In this document: positions 25,549 through 34,802 of the stretch, piece after piece
Layout: each line of letters begins with the position of its first letter
Position numbering within the stretch: position 1 is the stretch's first letter
NCBI GenBank assembly: GCA_011523305.1
Contig: WTHB01000066.1
Coordinates: 1 to 48,966, forward strand
Origin: Planctomycetaceae bacterium
GTDB taxonomy: Bacteria > Planctomycetota > Planctomycetia > Pirellulales > UBA1268
Reading direction: 5' to 3'
Length of the DNA stretch: 48,966 nucleotides
The notes under the pieces: model-generated
Seen by the model: the letters and a program-made list of their open reading frames with translations, nothing else
The model's database searches: none
What the model was told of the DNA's origin: nothing
Translations under genes and position numbers: made by a program

Positions 25549-26741
25549 GTCTTTCCCTGCCCCCCTGCTCTCGCCGCCAGCTGGTTCTGGCAACGGGTAC
25601 GGCTGCCCTTTCGTCCTGGTCTCTGACTGGCAGCCAGGCGGCAGCCTCCGACCAGTCTGCCGCGAAGGTCTGGAAACCATGGTCGGATCGACGGATCCGC
25701 CTCGGTATCGCCGGGAACGGGCACTGTCGGTTCGGCACCAGCTTCCGGTTTGAAGAACACCCGAATATCGATGTCGTTGCCGTCACCGATCTGTTTCCCG
25801 AACGCTGTGCCGACCTCGCCCGCGCTGTCCGCTGTGACACCACCTATGAGTCACTCGAAGCACTGGTCAAGGACACCGCTGTCGAGGCGGTCTTTATCGC
25901 CACCGATGCGCCCAGCCACGCCCGGCATGCGATCCTCGCCATGGAGCACGGCAAACATGTCGGCACCGCCGTACCTGCCTTTTTTGGGAACCTCGATGAG
26001 GCCAAGCAGTTACTCGAAACAGTCAAGACAACAGGCCAGACCTACATGATGTTCGAGACCAGCTGGTTTCGGCCTGAATGCTGCGCCATGCGGAGCCTCT
26101 ATCGCGCCGGGGCCCTCGGAGCCTTACGCTACACCGAAGGGGAATACTTTCATTACCATGCCTCGAAAGAGCCAACGCCCTCCTACCGGGACTGGCGCCG
26201 AGGGTTTCCACCACTCTGGTATCCCACCCATGCAACCGCCTTTCACACGGGGGTTTCTGGTGGGCATTTTCGATCAGTTTCTGCAAGGGGCTTGCCGGGA
26301 CACCTGCCCTACCACCAGCCCGCCGCTAATCCCTACGGCAACCCGTTTGCCGGTGAGTTCGCCCTCTTCCAGACCACCGACGGCGCCCTCTGTCGCATCG
26401 CGCAAGACAGCAGCAGCCGGCGACCATTCAGTGAAACCGGCCGGGTCTCGGGCCGCCTCGGCAGCTATCGTGACGGGGTCTACAGCGGCACGATGCCAGC
26501 GGCTGACCTGCCTGATCTGTTACCACCAGCCCTGCCGCCCGGCATCGCCTGGCCCGCCGACCATGGTCATTCCCACGGCCCGCTCACGGACGCATTCGTC
26601 ACGGCGATTCTCACCGACAGCACACCAGCTATCCATGTTGGCCATGCCTTGGCAATGACCGCTGCCGGGGTGATTGCCCATGAATCAGCCCTCCGTGACG
26701 GCGAGGTGCTGCCCATCCCGCAGTTCGCATTCTCTGGCTAG
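25545..26741 (+). CDS. Tat-exported Gfo/Idh/MocA family oxidoreductase, copy 2
   Basis: Tandem paralogue of the preceding gene, 398 aa; through the Rossmann domain well over half the aligned residues are identical by eye (shared VEAVFIATDAPSHAR, YMMFETS). The Tat-like signal is CSRRQLVLATGTAALSSW. The NAD-binding start is RIRLGIAGNGHCRFG. The catalytic EKP lysine is again missing: GKHVGTAVPAFFG, Val143. The active-site region has EGEYFHYHASKEP and the C-terminus ends VIAHESALRDGEVLPIP, parallel to copy 1. Four-base ATGA overlap with copy 1. A duplicated, diverged pair kept in one operon suggests two related substrates or a heterodimer. Confidence 0.87.
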   Translation: MSLSLPPCSRRQLVLATGTAALSSWSLTGSQAAASDQSAAKVWKPWSDRRIRLGIAGNGHCRFGTSFRFEEHPNIDVVAVTDLFPERCADLARAVRCDTTYESLEALVKDTAVEAVFIATDAPSHARHAILAMEHGKHVGTAVPAFFGNLDEAKQLLETVKTTGQTYMMFETSWFRPECCAMRSLYRAGALGALRYTEGEYFHYHASKEPTPSYRDWRRGFPPLWYPTHATAFHTGVSGGHFRSVSARGLPGHLPYHQPAANPYGNPFAGEFALFQTTDGALCRIAQDSSSRRPFSETGRVSGRLGSYRDGVYSGTMPAADLPDLLPPALPPGIAWPADHGHSHGPLTDAFVTAILTDSTPAIHVGHALAMTAAGVIAHESALRDGEVLPIPQFAFSG

Positions 26742-26815
26742 CCGGTATGGGCTGTCTACCCCGCCAACTGCCCCACTGCCGTCGACACGGTCGCGAGGGC
26801 CCTGCTGGCTACTGC

Positions 26816-28111
26816 TCAGCTGACTGTTGGCTCCAGCCCCGGCATGGTGCCCGTTGAGGTCGCAAACTTCTCCGCCGGCAGCCCCGTCTGCCGGAGCACT
26901 GACAGATAGAGATTCGGCAACGGATGATTCCGCTTTTGATCGAATGCCAGATGCTGGCCGTGCCGAAAGCCACCACCGGCAAGGACTACTGGCATATTGC
27001 GGTTGTCGTGGCTCGATGCATTTCCCAGATTGCTGGTGAGCAGCACACTGGTGTGATCAAGCAGGCTTCCCGTTTCTTCATCCGCTGTCTGCAAAGATCG
27101 TAGAAAGTCGCCCCAGGCATTGATGATGGCCGTCTCGACCAGTTTCAACTGGTTCAGTTTCTCCTCATCACGACCGTGATGACTGAGGGTGTGGTAGCCC
27201 TCTTCGACACCTTCCAGTGGGACCACCCCGCCGCTGCCACCAAAGTGGCAGACGATGTACCGCGATGAATCGGTGGCGAGTGCCAGCCGAATCATGTCGC
27301 TCATCACCCGCTGCCGTGCGATAAAATCATTGGCGTTCCCAATGTCGACAGGCTTGGGTTGATCAACGCGGGGTTTTGGCCGCTGGGCCCAGGCTTCATC
27401 CTCCACCAGCCGTTTCTCCAGGTCACGGACACTGGTGAAGTAGGCATCCAGCCGATCACGGTCTCCCTGCCCAAGCCGCCGCGTGAGTGACCTGGTGTCA
27501 TCCGCCACGGCATCCATGATGCTGCGGCCTTCCCTGGCCCGTGCTGCCTGCACCCGCTGCTGCTTCGGTGAATCGGAAACAAACAGCCTCGTGAACAGCC
27601 GAGATGGAGACGACTCCGCTGGAATCATCGAACCGTTTTCGGTGTAGGCGGGGCTGTTGCTTCCAGCCAGGGCAAGCACAAGCGATGGAAACCGGGTCTC
27701 ATGCCCCAGATGTTTTGCCAGCAATTGGTCAATCGAAATCGTGTTCCGGGAAGGCGCTCCCGCAGCCATCGGCGCCGCTGTCAGCAGACTTGCCTCGGCC
27801 TGATGGCCACCGCTCACCGCTGGATGCGATGCCCCAGACACCACCGTGAACATGTCCCGCAGATCATTGATGCCAGCAAGATACGGAGAAGCCGCATAGC
27901 CACGACCTGCCTCCTGCGGGTTGAGGTTGTCCGCCACCAGGCCCAGCCCAAGCGTCATCGCCACGAACCGCCGCGGCGACTGTGTCGGGGCCCTTGCGAA
28001 GGCTGGCCGCATGGCAGACAGCCAGGGCATCGCCATGCTGATCCCCGCTCCTCGCAACAGTGTCCGACGAGGTATTGATCGCTGAGCGTCAATGGAAAAA
28101 TGCGGTTTCAT
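26816..28111 (-). CDS. DUF1552 domain protein, Tat-exported
   Basis: Planctomycete-type DUF1552 protein of 431 aa. The N-terminal twin-arginine signal is [20 protein letters not shown]. Family features include [33 protein letters not shown], the [13 protein letters not shown] segment and the C-terminal [20 protein letters not shown], then PVVLAGGGF. The gene follows, on the same strand, a DUF1587/1592/1588 protein with a 107-base gap. The two families are almost always neighbours in planctomycetes and are thought to act together in the periplasm, but no reaction is established. It converges on the oxidoreductase pair without a clear terminator between. Confidence 0.9.
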   Translation of the reverse strand: MKPHFSIDAQRSIPRRTLLRGAGISMAMPWLSAMRPAFARAPTQSPRRFVAMTLGLGLVADNLNPQEAGRGYAASPYLAGINDLRDMFTVVSGASHPAVSGGHQAEASLLTAAPMAAGAPSRNTISIDQLLAKHLGHETRFPSLVLALAGSNSPAYTENGSMIPAESSPSRLFTRLFVSDSPKQQRVQAARAREGRSIMDAVADDTRSLTRRLGQGDRDRLDAYFTSVRDLEKRLVEDEAWAQRPKPRVDQPKPVDIGNANDFIARQRVMSDMIRLALATDSSRYIVCHFGGSGGVVPLEGVEEGYHTLSHHGRDEEKLNQLKLVETAIINAWGDFLRSLQTADEETGSLLDHTSVLLTSNLGNASSHDNRNMPVVLAGGGFRHGQHLAFDQKRNHPLPNLYLSVLRQTGLPAEKFATSTGTMPGLEPTVS

Positions 28112-28218
28112 CTCACCCCTTGCTGGCTAACAGGTGCTCACCACTATGGCGTCTCTCATACAATGTCGAATGACAGCAAGGCATTATTCACCGATTTGCC
28201 GTCGACCCGTCTGATCCC

Positions 28219-30687
28219 TCACTTCGAGCGAAACAGCTCGCTTGCGACAACCTCCGTGAGGAGGGTTTTCAGCCCGTAGCCGGACGCTTTTGCCGCTGCG
28301 ACAATCTCCTCAACAGCCTGCCGGTCACGAAAGGACAATTCACCGCCTGTGCCATAAACCAGCAGATGCCCCACCACCCCGCGGGCAATGTCTGCAGGCT
28401 GCAGGGCGAGTTCATGCTTCAGTTCCTCGATGCCACTGAACACCCGGCCGTCGGGCAGCTGGCCTGATGCATCAATCGGCTGCGACCTCTGCTTGCTGCC
28501 TTTCACGAAGGATCGATAGCTGGTCCGCCACTGGCCCGCGGGGTCGAATGACTCAAGAGCAAACCCGTATGGGTCCATCTGTCGGTGGCAGCTTGCGCAT
28601 GAGGCGTCAGCCTGGTGCTTCACAAGTTGCTCACGAATGGTCGTCGCCCCGCGAATATCTGGTTCGATTGCCGGCACGCCTGCCGGGGGTGGCGGAATCG
28701 TGAGCCCCAACAGCCGTTCCGCGACCCAGGCACCACGCACCACGGGTGAGGTTGTCGTGCCATTGGCTGTCACCTTGAGCACCGCCCCGAGCGTCAGCAC
28801 GCCTCCCCGAGGACTGCTGCCGGGAAGTGAAACCTGTCGCAACTTCCCCCCCGCCACGCCCTCAACCCCATAGAAGCGGGCCAGCCGACTGTTCAGAAAT
28901 GAATGGTCTGCTGCAACGAGATTCACAACCGGTCCGTCATCATGAAGTAAGCCACCGATGAATGCATGGGCCTCGTCGAGCATGGCCATCTGGACAATCG
29001 GGTCAAAGAGCCAATACCTCCGGCGATCCGGCACCGTAAAATCAATTTGGTCGAGATCAAGCCATTCCGCAGTGAAGTCGGTGGTGAACTGCCGCTCTGC
29101 CGCGGTTGGCTCATCATCCGCGGCAGCGCCCTGAGCAAGCATCCGCCCGACCTGTTGCCGAAGCACCGCAGGCTTGTGCAGCGTGCCACTCCCGGCCGAC
29201 GCCAACAACGTTCGGTCGGGTGGCCCCCCGGTCAAGAAATAACTCAACCGGGAAGCGAGGGCATAGTCATCAAGCAGGCCCGGCTGTTCATTGAAGTACA
29301 AAAATCCGGGAGCACAGAGGATTGCCCGGTATCCCACCCGAAGTGCGGCAGCCAGTGACTTGGACTCCGCATGGGTCGTCTTTGCTAAGTCGACATATGC
29401 AGCGACTTCCTCCGCTGCCACCGGTCGCCGAAAGGCCCGCTCCGCAAAGACCGGAATTAATTCCTCAATCGCCTTGAGTGGCTTCCCCGAGACAGGCTTT
29501 GAAAGCCCCGCGACCTTCGTTTGCTCGATCAGCAGATCACCGAAGAGTTTTGCCCGGGTTTCACTGGCAGGCCTGCGAAAAACTCGCCGCATCTCCAGTC
29601 GATTGATGGCGACACCCGGCACCTCTTGCGGTTCACCCTCACCCATCCCGACTTGGCCACCTTCAAAACGTGCGCGTTTGACCGTCGCATCTTGCGGCCT
29701 GATCTCCAGCATATGGCCACGCGGCAACCAGGTTTCGAACGCGATGACCCCCGGGGCCGCTCCGGCCTCGAAACTGCAGATGGGTTCAAGCAACGGAGCC
29801 GTCGAGACGCAGGGGCCACAGTGAATGGCCGTCCAGACCCCACCTTCCTTTGGAAGCTTGATGCCATGCGCGGTCAACCGGAATTGGTACCAGCCATCAA
29901 CCGGTGCCGTGGTGGCAGGGATGCGGCCGTAGTACGGCATCGTGCATGACCAGACCACCGCTTCGCCCTCACGCATCTCAGGCTCTCGGCAACGGCGGCG
30001 CGGGTTCGTGCGGGCAACCTCGGCCGCACTTAAGTCCCGCTGAAGAACCTTTTCCGTCTCGAGCGCTCGCCTGAAGGCCTCATCGAGCGCCTCATCTACA
30101 ACCGCAAGATGCCGAGCAAGGTAGTGCCGGGACATCGCCTGAAACTCTGCCACCGTGGTAAACCCACGTGGCCGCCCCTCTTCGGGCAGGTGGTTAGCCA
30201 GCGGAATATCGATGCCCAGCAACTCGTGCAAAGACCGCTCCACCTGTAATCGAGTCAGCCGCCGCCCCCGCACCCGGCCCAAGCGGGCGTCTCGCTTCTG
30301 CTGGGTTGACGAAAGCCAGCCACTCGCAACCCGGACGGCCTCGTCCCGCTCTGTTGCGGTTGGCTGTTCAGCCTCTTCCGGGGGCATCTCGCCGGCAGCC
30401 ACCCGGTCGATGATCCGTGTCCAGACACGATCGTGATCGGTATTGTTTGAATTGAGGCCCTGGGACAGCGTTCTGGTGAGGTCGAGGCCTGCCTCAGCGT
30501 CTGCCCCGGCATGACAGTCGAGACACCGCGACTCGAAAAAACTATCGAGTGCTTTGGGTGGCTCAATGCCAGCCGCGAGACTACGCAGTTGCGGACTCGT
30601 GCATATCAGCACCAGTACAAGCCCGGCACAGCGATGGCCGGTGAGGCATGGGCCCACCAGACGCAGCGTCCTCTGAAGCAGATTCAT
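28219..30687 (-). CDS. DUF1587/DUF1592/DUF1588/DUF1585 cytochrome-like protein
   Basis: Large exported protein (822 aa) with the multi-domain planctomycete architecture. A signal peptide is followed by a cytochrome-like CxxCH (SRCLDCHAGADAEAGLDL), then DUF1587 (RGRRLTRLQVERSLHELLGI), DUF1595/DUF1592 (AERAFRRPVAAEEVAAYVDL, LASRLSYFLTGGPPD) and DUF1588 (PRGGVLTLGAVL, with NGTTTSPVVRGAWV). A second CxxCH is in CASCHRQMDPYGFALESFDP, and the C-terminus is DUF1585-like (YGLKTLLTEVVASELFR). The two CxxCH sites suggest two hemes. It is likely a periplasmic redox partner of the DUF1552 protein downstream. Start ATG 30687 is preferred over a TTG at 30723. Confidence 0.9.
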   Translation of the reverse strand: MNLLQRTLRLVGPCLTGHRCAGLVLVLICTSPQLRSLAAGIEPPKALDSFFESRCLDCHAGADAEAGLDLTRTLSQGLNSNNTDHDRVWTRIIDRVAAGEMPPEEAEQPTATERDEAVRVASGWLSSTQQKRDARLGRVRGRRLTRLQVERSLHELLGIDIPLANHLPEEGRPRGFTTVAEFQAMSRHYLARHLAVVDEALDEAFRRALETEKVLQRDLSAAEVARTNPRRRCREPEMREGEAVVWSCTMPYYGRIPATTAPVDGWYQFRLTAHGIKLPKEGGVWTAIHCGPCVSTAPLLEPICSFEAGAAPGVIAFETWLPRGHMLEIRPQDATVKRARFEGGQVGMGEGEPQEVPGVAINRLEMRRVFRRPASETRAKLFGDLLIEQTKVAGLSKPVSGKPLKAIEELIPVFAERAFRRPVAAEEVAAYVDLAKTTHAESKSLAAALRVGYRAILCAPGFLYFNEQPGLLDDYALASRLSYFLTGGPPDRTLLASAGSGTLHKPAVLRQQVGRMLAQGAAADDEPTAAERQFTTDFTAEWLDLDQIDFTVPDRRRYWLFDPIVQMAMLDEAHAFIGGLLHDDGPVVNLVAADHSFLNSRLARFYGVEGVAGGKLRQVSLPGSSPRGGVLTLGAVLKVTANGTTTSPVVRGAWVAERLLGLTIPPPPAGVPAIEPDIRGATTIREQLVKHQADASCASCHRQMDPYGFALESFDPAGQWRTSYRSFVKGSKQRSQPIDASGQLPDGRVFSGIEELKHELALQPADIARGVVGHLLVYGTGGELSFRDRQAVEEIVAAAKASGYGLKTLLTEVVASELFRSK

Positions 30688-30808
30688 GAAGCTTTCTTCG
30701 ACCAGTTGGCGAGAGGAAGACAACTCCTTCCTCTACCAGACTAGGTCGCCGCATCCGAATCGCTTAGGGTCCACGCTCTTGCCCTTGAAAAACAGGCAGA
30801 AAACTTGA

Positions 30809-32770
30809 CTAGTCGTCGTTGCCCCGGAGTTTGGCCAGGACGGTGTAATCCTCGAGCGTGGTCGTATCGCCCACGGTCTCGCGGCCGGCAGCAATATCCC
30901 GCAGCAGGCGCCGCATGATCTTGCCACTGCGGGTCTTGGGCAACGACGCCGTGAAATGGATGTCATCCGGCGAGGCAATCGCCCCAATCTGATGACGGAC
31001 ATGCTGCCGCAGTTCCTTCCGCAACGCATCGTCAGGCTCGCCACTTTTGAGCGTTACGAAGACCGCCACTGCTTCCCCCTTGACCTCGTGGGGGCGACCA
31101 ACCGCTGCCGCCTCGGCCACAGTGGGATGGCTAACAAGCGCGCTTTCAATCTCAATCGTTGAAAGCCGATGCCCGGCAACGTTCAGCACATCGTCGATAC
31201 GCCCCATGATCCAGTAGTAGCCATCGTCGTCCTGACGGGCGTTGTCCCCGGCCAGGTACTTGCCCGGCACCCGCGACCAGTAGGTTTCAACGAAGCGTTC
31301 TTCGTCACCCCAAATACCCCGCAGCATGCCGGGCCAGGGCTTGGTCATCACCAGCCAGCCACCTTCACCCTGTTCGACCGGCGTGCCCTCGGCATCGACA
31401 ATCTCAGGGCAGACGCCGGGTAGCGGCAGCGTGCAACTGCCAGGCTTGGTGGGTGTACAACCGGGCAGCGGGCTCATCATGATGCCACCCGTTTCAGTCT
31501 GCCACCAGGTATCAACGATAGGGCACCGCTCAGCCCCAATCGTCTCGTGGTACCACATCCAGGCTTCCGGATTGATCCCCTCACCGACCGTTCCGAGCAG
31601 CCGCAGGCTGGAGAGGTCGCGACCTTCGATGTGCTCCGGCCCCCACTTCATGAAGGCCCGAATTGCTGTCGGTGCCGTGTAGAAGATCGTCGGCTGCTCT
31701 TGCTCGATGATTTCCCAGAAACGACCCTGATGCGGGGCATCGGGCGCTCCTTCATAAACCAGAATGCCGACGCCCGCCGCCAGCGGACCGTAGGTGACGT
31801 AACTGTGGCCAGTAATCCAGCCACAGTCAGCCGTGCACCAAAACAGGTCTTCATCCCGGAGGTCAAAGACCCACTCAGCGGTGGTCTTCGCCCACAAGAG
31901 ATAGCCTGCCGTGGTGTGCTTGATGCCTTTGGGCTTCCCGGTCGATCCACTCGTGTACAGGATGAACAACGGTGCTTCCGAATCCATCGGCACCGGTGAA
32001 AAGTCGGCTGGCATATCCGCGACCAGGTCGTGCCACCAGACGTCACGTCCGTCGACCATGGTCACGTCCTGACCGGTCCGCCTGAGCACCACAACATGCT
32101 TGACGCTGGGTGACTTTTCCAAGGCCTCGTCAACATTGGCTTTCAGGGGCAACATGCTGCCCCGGCGCCAGCCGCCGTCTGCTGTAATCACAGCAACGGC
32201 CTGGGCGTCGTTGTTGCGATCCGCAATCGCCTCACTCGAAAAGCCGCCGAAGATCACGGAGTGGACCGCGCCAATCCGGGCACAGGCCAGCATGGCGATG
32301 ACCAGTTCGGGGGTCATCGGCATGTAGATTGAGACGACGTCGCCCTGCGTGATCCCGAGCCGGGCCAGTCCTGCTGCTGTCCGGCTGACCTCGGCCTGCA
32401 ATTCGCGAAAGGTGTATGTCCGCCGTTCACCGGTCGGCTCCCCCACCCAGACCAGCGCCGTCTTGTCGCCAAGCCCGGCCGCAACGTGCCGGTCGATACA
32501 GGCGGCTGAAGCATTGGTCTGACCACCCGCAAACCATTCCGCATGCGGTGGATTCCAGCGGAGCACCTCGTCGTAGGGCTTCAGCCACGGCAGAGCCGTC
32601 GCCCGCTCACCCCAGAATGCCGACGGGTCTGCTGCCGCTTGGTCGTAGAGTTTCTGGTACGCCTCAAGTGAGCCGATGCGGGCCTTGTTCGAAAACGCCT
32701 CCGGTGGCGGAAAGGAACGATGCTCCTGCATCACGCTGGCGACTCGTCCTGCTGATTTGTCTGCTGCCAT
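30809..32770 (-). CDS. acs: Acetyl-coenzyme A synthetase
   Basis: AMP-forming ligase that converts acetate, ATP and CoA to acetyl-CoA via acetyl-AMP. Motifs: the P-loop [69 protein letters not shown], and the C-terminal acyl-adenylate lysine [16 protein letters not shown], the known acetylation control site. The N-terminus has [20 protein letters not shown], typical of Acs. The ATG at 32770 has AAGGAGT at six bases; the frame stays open upstream but without homology. At 653 aa it is standard. It lies 73 bases downstream of pfkA on the same strand and may be cotranscribed with it. Confidence 0.97.
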   Translation of the reverse strand: MAADKSAGRVASVMQEHRSFPPPEAFSNKARIGSLEAYQKLYDQAAADPSAFWGERATALPWLKPYDEVLRWNPPHAEWFAGGQTNASAACIDRHVAAGLGDKTALVWVGEPTGERRTYTFRELQAEVSRTAAGLARLGITQGDVVSIYMPMTPELVIAMLACARIGAVHSVIFGGFSSEAIADRNNDAQAVAVITADGGWRRGSMLPLKANVDEALEKSPSVKHVVVLRRTGQDVTMVDGRDVWWHDLVADMPADFSPVPMDSEAPLFILYTSGSTGKPKGIKHTTAGYLLWAKTTAEWVFDLRDEDLFWCTADCGWITGHSYVTYGPLAAGVGILVYEGAPDAPHQGRFWEIIEQEQPTIFYTAPTAIRAFMKWGPEHIEGRDLSSLRLLGTVGEGINPEAWMWYHETIGAERCPIVDTWWQTETGGIMMSPLPGCTPTKPGSCTLPLPGVCPEIVDAEGTPVEQGEGGWLVMTKPWPGMLRGIWGDEERFVETYWSRVPGKYLAGDNARQDDDGYYWIMGRIDDVLNVAGHRLSTIEIESALVSHPTVAEAAAVGRPHEVKGEAVAVFVTLKSGEPDDALRKELRQHVRHQIGAIASPDDIHFTASLPKTRSGKIMRRLLRDIAAGRETVGDTTTLEDYTVLAKLRGNDD

Positions 32771-32843
32771 TTTTGTACTCCTTGCGCATCGTTTCGACAG
32801 GTGTGCGAACAGGCCAGCCCGTACCCCGGCGGGCACTGGGAAA

Positions 32844-33941
32844 TCAGCTGGCATCCCCAAAACAAATCCCAAGCCCACGAGCAGCCCGCACCGACGTACC
32901 GTGCGGCTGAACTCGCGAAAGCGAGGCAATCGCGGTGGCGATCGGCACGCTCTCAATCTCAGGAGGGCGATAGCATACCATCTCACCGAAGCGGCCCTCG
33001 TGAATCATCTGCACTGCCAACACCCCGAATTCGGTGGCCAGCACCCGGTCAAAGGTTGTCGGGTTTCCACCCCGCTGGAGGTGCCCCAGCACAACCGTCC
33101 GAGTCTGCCGGTCAAGACGGCGGGCAATCTCGGCCGCCACAACCTGGCCGATCCCGCCAAGTTTCACCTGCTCCTGCGCCCCGGTTGCCGTCACGCAGAC
33201 CAGATCCCCCGTCGGCAGGCTGGCCCCTTCTGCAACGACCACTAGGGAATGCCGCCGACCAGCCGCCTCACGATCAGCGATCTTGCGGCAGACGCTGTCA
33301 AAGGTCCAGCCGATCTCAGGCAGCAGAATGACGTCAGCCCCCCCAGCGATGCCAGCATGGAGAGCAATCCAGCCGGCATGCCGGCCCATCACTTCGAGCA
33401 CCATGATCCGCTCGTGGCTAGCGGCAGTCGTTCGCAGGCGGTCGAGGGCATCGGTAGCTGTCGACACGGCTGAATCAAACCCAAACGTGAAGGCAGTCGC
33501 TCCAAGATCGTTGTCGATCGTTTTGGGCACACCGACGACAGGAATCCCGTGACGATGAAACTGCTCGGAAATCGCCAGCGACCCGTCCCCGCCAATGCAG
33601 ACCAGCCCACAGATACCGAGTTGTCGGACGGTGTCCGCCACCCCGCGGAGCAACGCTGGATCGATACTGATTCGCTGATCCTCCCCAACCGTGGCCGAGA
33701 ACCGGCCCCGGTTGGTCGAACCCAGAATGGTTCCGCCCAGCGTCAGGATACCGCTGGTGTTTCCCCGGGTCAGGGGCATGTAGTCAACGGGATCGACCAG
33801 CCCCTCATAGCCCCGCAGGAATCCCACGCACGAGTAGCCAAGTCGCTCACCCGCAATCACCGACGCTCGAATGACCGCATTGAGTCCGGGACAATCACCA
33901 CCGCTGGTGAGAATGCCGATACTCGGCTTGTGGCTGGTCAT
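32844..33941 (-). CDS. pfkA: 6-phosphofructokinase (group with Gly/Lys specificity residues)
   Basis: Phosphorylates fructose 6-phosphate in glycolysis. Signatures: [17 protein letters not shown], the phosphoryl-donor loop CIGGDGSLA (Gly120 of this protein at the position that is Gly in ATP enzymes), and PKTIDND (Lys140, then catalytic Asp143). [13 protein letters not shown] and [17 protein letters not shown] complete the fold. The Gly plus Lys pair is known from ATP-dependent actinobacterial-type enzymes and differs from the Asp plus Lys pair of pyrophosphate enzymes, so ATP is the likelier donor. At 365 aa it belongs to the longer class. The start ATG 33941 overlaps the glycosyltransferase stop by four bases. 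Confidence 0.94.
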   Translation of the reverse strand: MTSHKPSIGILTSGGDCPGLNAVIRASVIAGERLGYSCVGFLRGYEGLVDPVDYMPLTRGNTSGILTLGGTILGSTNRGRFSATVGEDQRISIDPALLRGVADTVRQLGICGLVCIGGDGSLAISEQFHRHGIPVVGVPKTIDNDLGATAFTFGFDSAVSTATDALDRLRTTAASHERIMVLEVMGRHAGWIALHAGIAGGADVILLPEIGWTFDSVCRKIADREAAGRRHSLVVVAEGASLPTGDLVCVTATGAQEQVKLGGIGQVVAAEIARRLDRQTRTVVLGHLQRGGNPTTFDRVLATEFGVLAVQMIHEGRFGEMVCYRPPEIESVPIATAIASLSRVQPHGTSVRAARGLGICFGDAS

Positions 33942-34726
33942 CTGTGAGTCCCCTTTCCAGTCCAGGTCGCCCATCCGAGCCGGAGAAGATCACCACTTCC
34001 CTTCAGCATCTGTCGCCAGTCCACTTTACTCTGGCCGCGCCGCCGTTCGGTAAAGGTAATGGGCACTTCACGAATCGTGCCGCCGGATCGGTGGATCTGC
34101 CAGAGCATCTCCTCGAAGAATGCATAGCCCTCGCTCGGCGACTTCACCGCCTCAAGCCGGGCCAGCCGAATGACGCGAAAGCCGCTGGAGCCGTCGCGGA
34201 CCGGCACCCACAGCACCCAGCGGGTCCACCAGCAGACAAGCCGGCTGAACAGGTGCCGAGACAGGGGCCAGCCAACCACGTTGCCACCGGCAATCTTGCG
34301 CGACCCGATCACCACATCGACAGGGACACCCTGCGGCGGGGCCACAGCCGCCAGCAGCCGCGGAATATCCTCGGGTGCATGACTGAAATCGGCATCTAGA
34401 TTTACCGCCAACACGTAACCCCGACGCCGTCCCTCCCCAAGCCCGGCCAAAACCGCGGCCCCGAGGCCCCGATAGCCGTGCCGGGTCAGCAGGCTGACCC
34501 GTGGTTCGTTCACAGCAATTGCGTCAACGACAACCCCCGTGCCATCTGGCGAATCATCGTCAACCACCAGCACATCAAGCCGGGCATCAACTGCCAGGAT
34601 TTCGGAGAGCAGACGAGCAATATTCTCCCGCTCTTGGTAGGTGGCAACCACCACCAGCACCCGCTCAACCGCTGGCTGCGGGGCGGATCCTGTCGAGGCG
34701 GTGGTGGGAATGTGGCTGACAGTCAT
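33938..34726 (-). CDS. Family 2 glycosyltransferase, polyprenol-phosphate mannosyltransferase-like
   Basis: GT2 enzyme resembling DPM1/Ppm1, which transfer mannose (or another hexose) from a nucleotide sugar to a polyprenyl phosphate. Motifs: VVVATYQERENIARLL, VLVVDDDSPDGTG, the DxD-type NLDADFSH, GSRKIAGGNVVGWPL, DGSSGFRVIRL and ITFTERRRGQSKVDW. At 262 aa it lacks the C-terminal membrane helices found in some homologues, so it is probably peripheral. Start at ATG 34726 (MTVSHIPTT); the frame runs further upstream without homology. It sits 76 bases after the ExeA-like ATPase gene and overlaps pfkA. The product may feed protein or envelope glycosylation. Confidence 0.88.
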   Translation of the reverse strand: MTVSHIPTTASTGSAPQPAVERVLVVVATYQERENIARLLSEILAVDARLDVLVVDDDSPDGTGVVVDAIAVNEPRVSLLTRHGYRGLGAAVLAGLGEGRRRGYVLAVNLDADFSHAPEDIPRLLAAVAPPQGVPVDVVIGSRKIAGGNVVGWPLSRHLFSRLVCWWTRWVLWVPVRDGSSGFRVIRLARLEAVKSPSEGYAFFEEMLWQIHRSGGTIREVPITFTERRRGQSKVDWRQMLKGSGDLLRLGWATWTGKGTHR

Positions 34727-34802
34727 GGGGGATCTGTCAGAGTGTGGCACATCTCGAGCCGCCGACAACTTTTCGTTCAGGGGCGGACTCCCCGCCGATG
34801 CC

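Noticed and set aside
30809-32986. Extended acs start giving 725 residues
   Set aside because: The ATG at 32770 has an ideal ribosome site and begins the family homology; the upstream segment would overlap pfkA.
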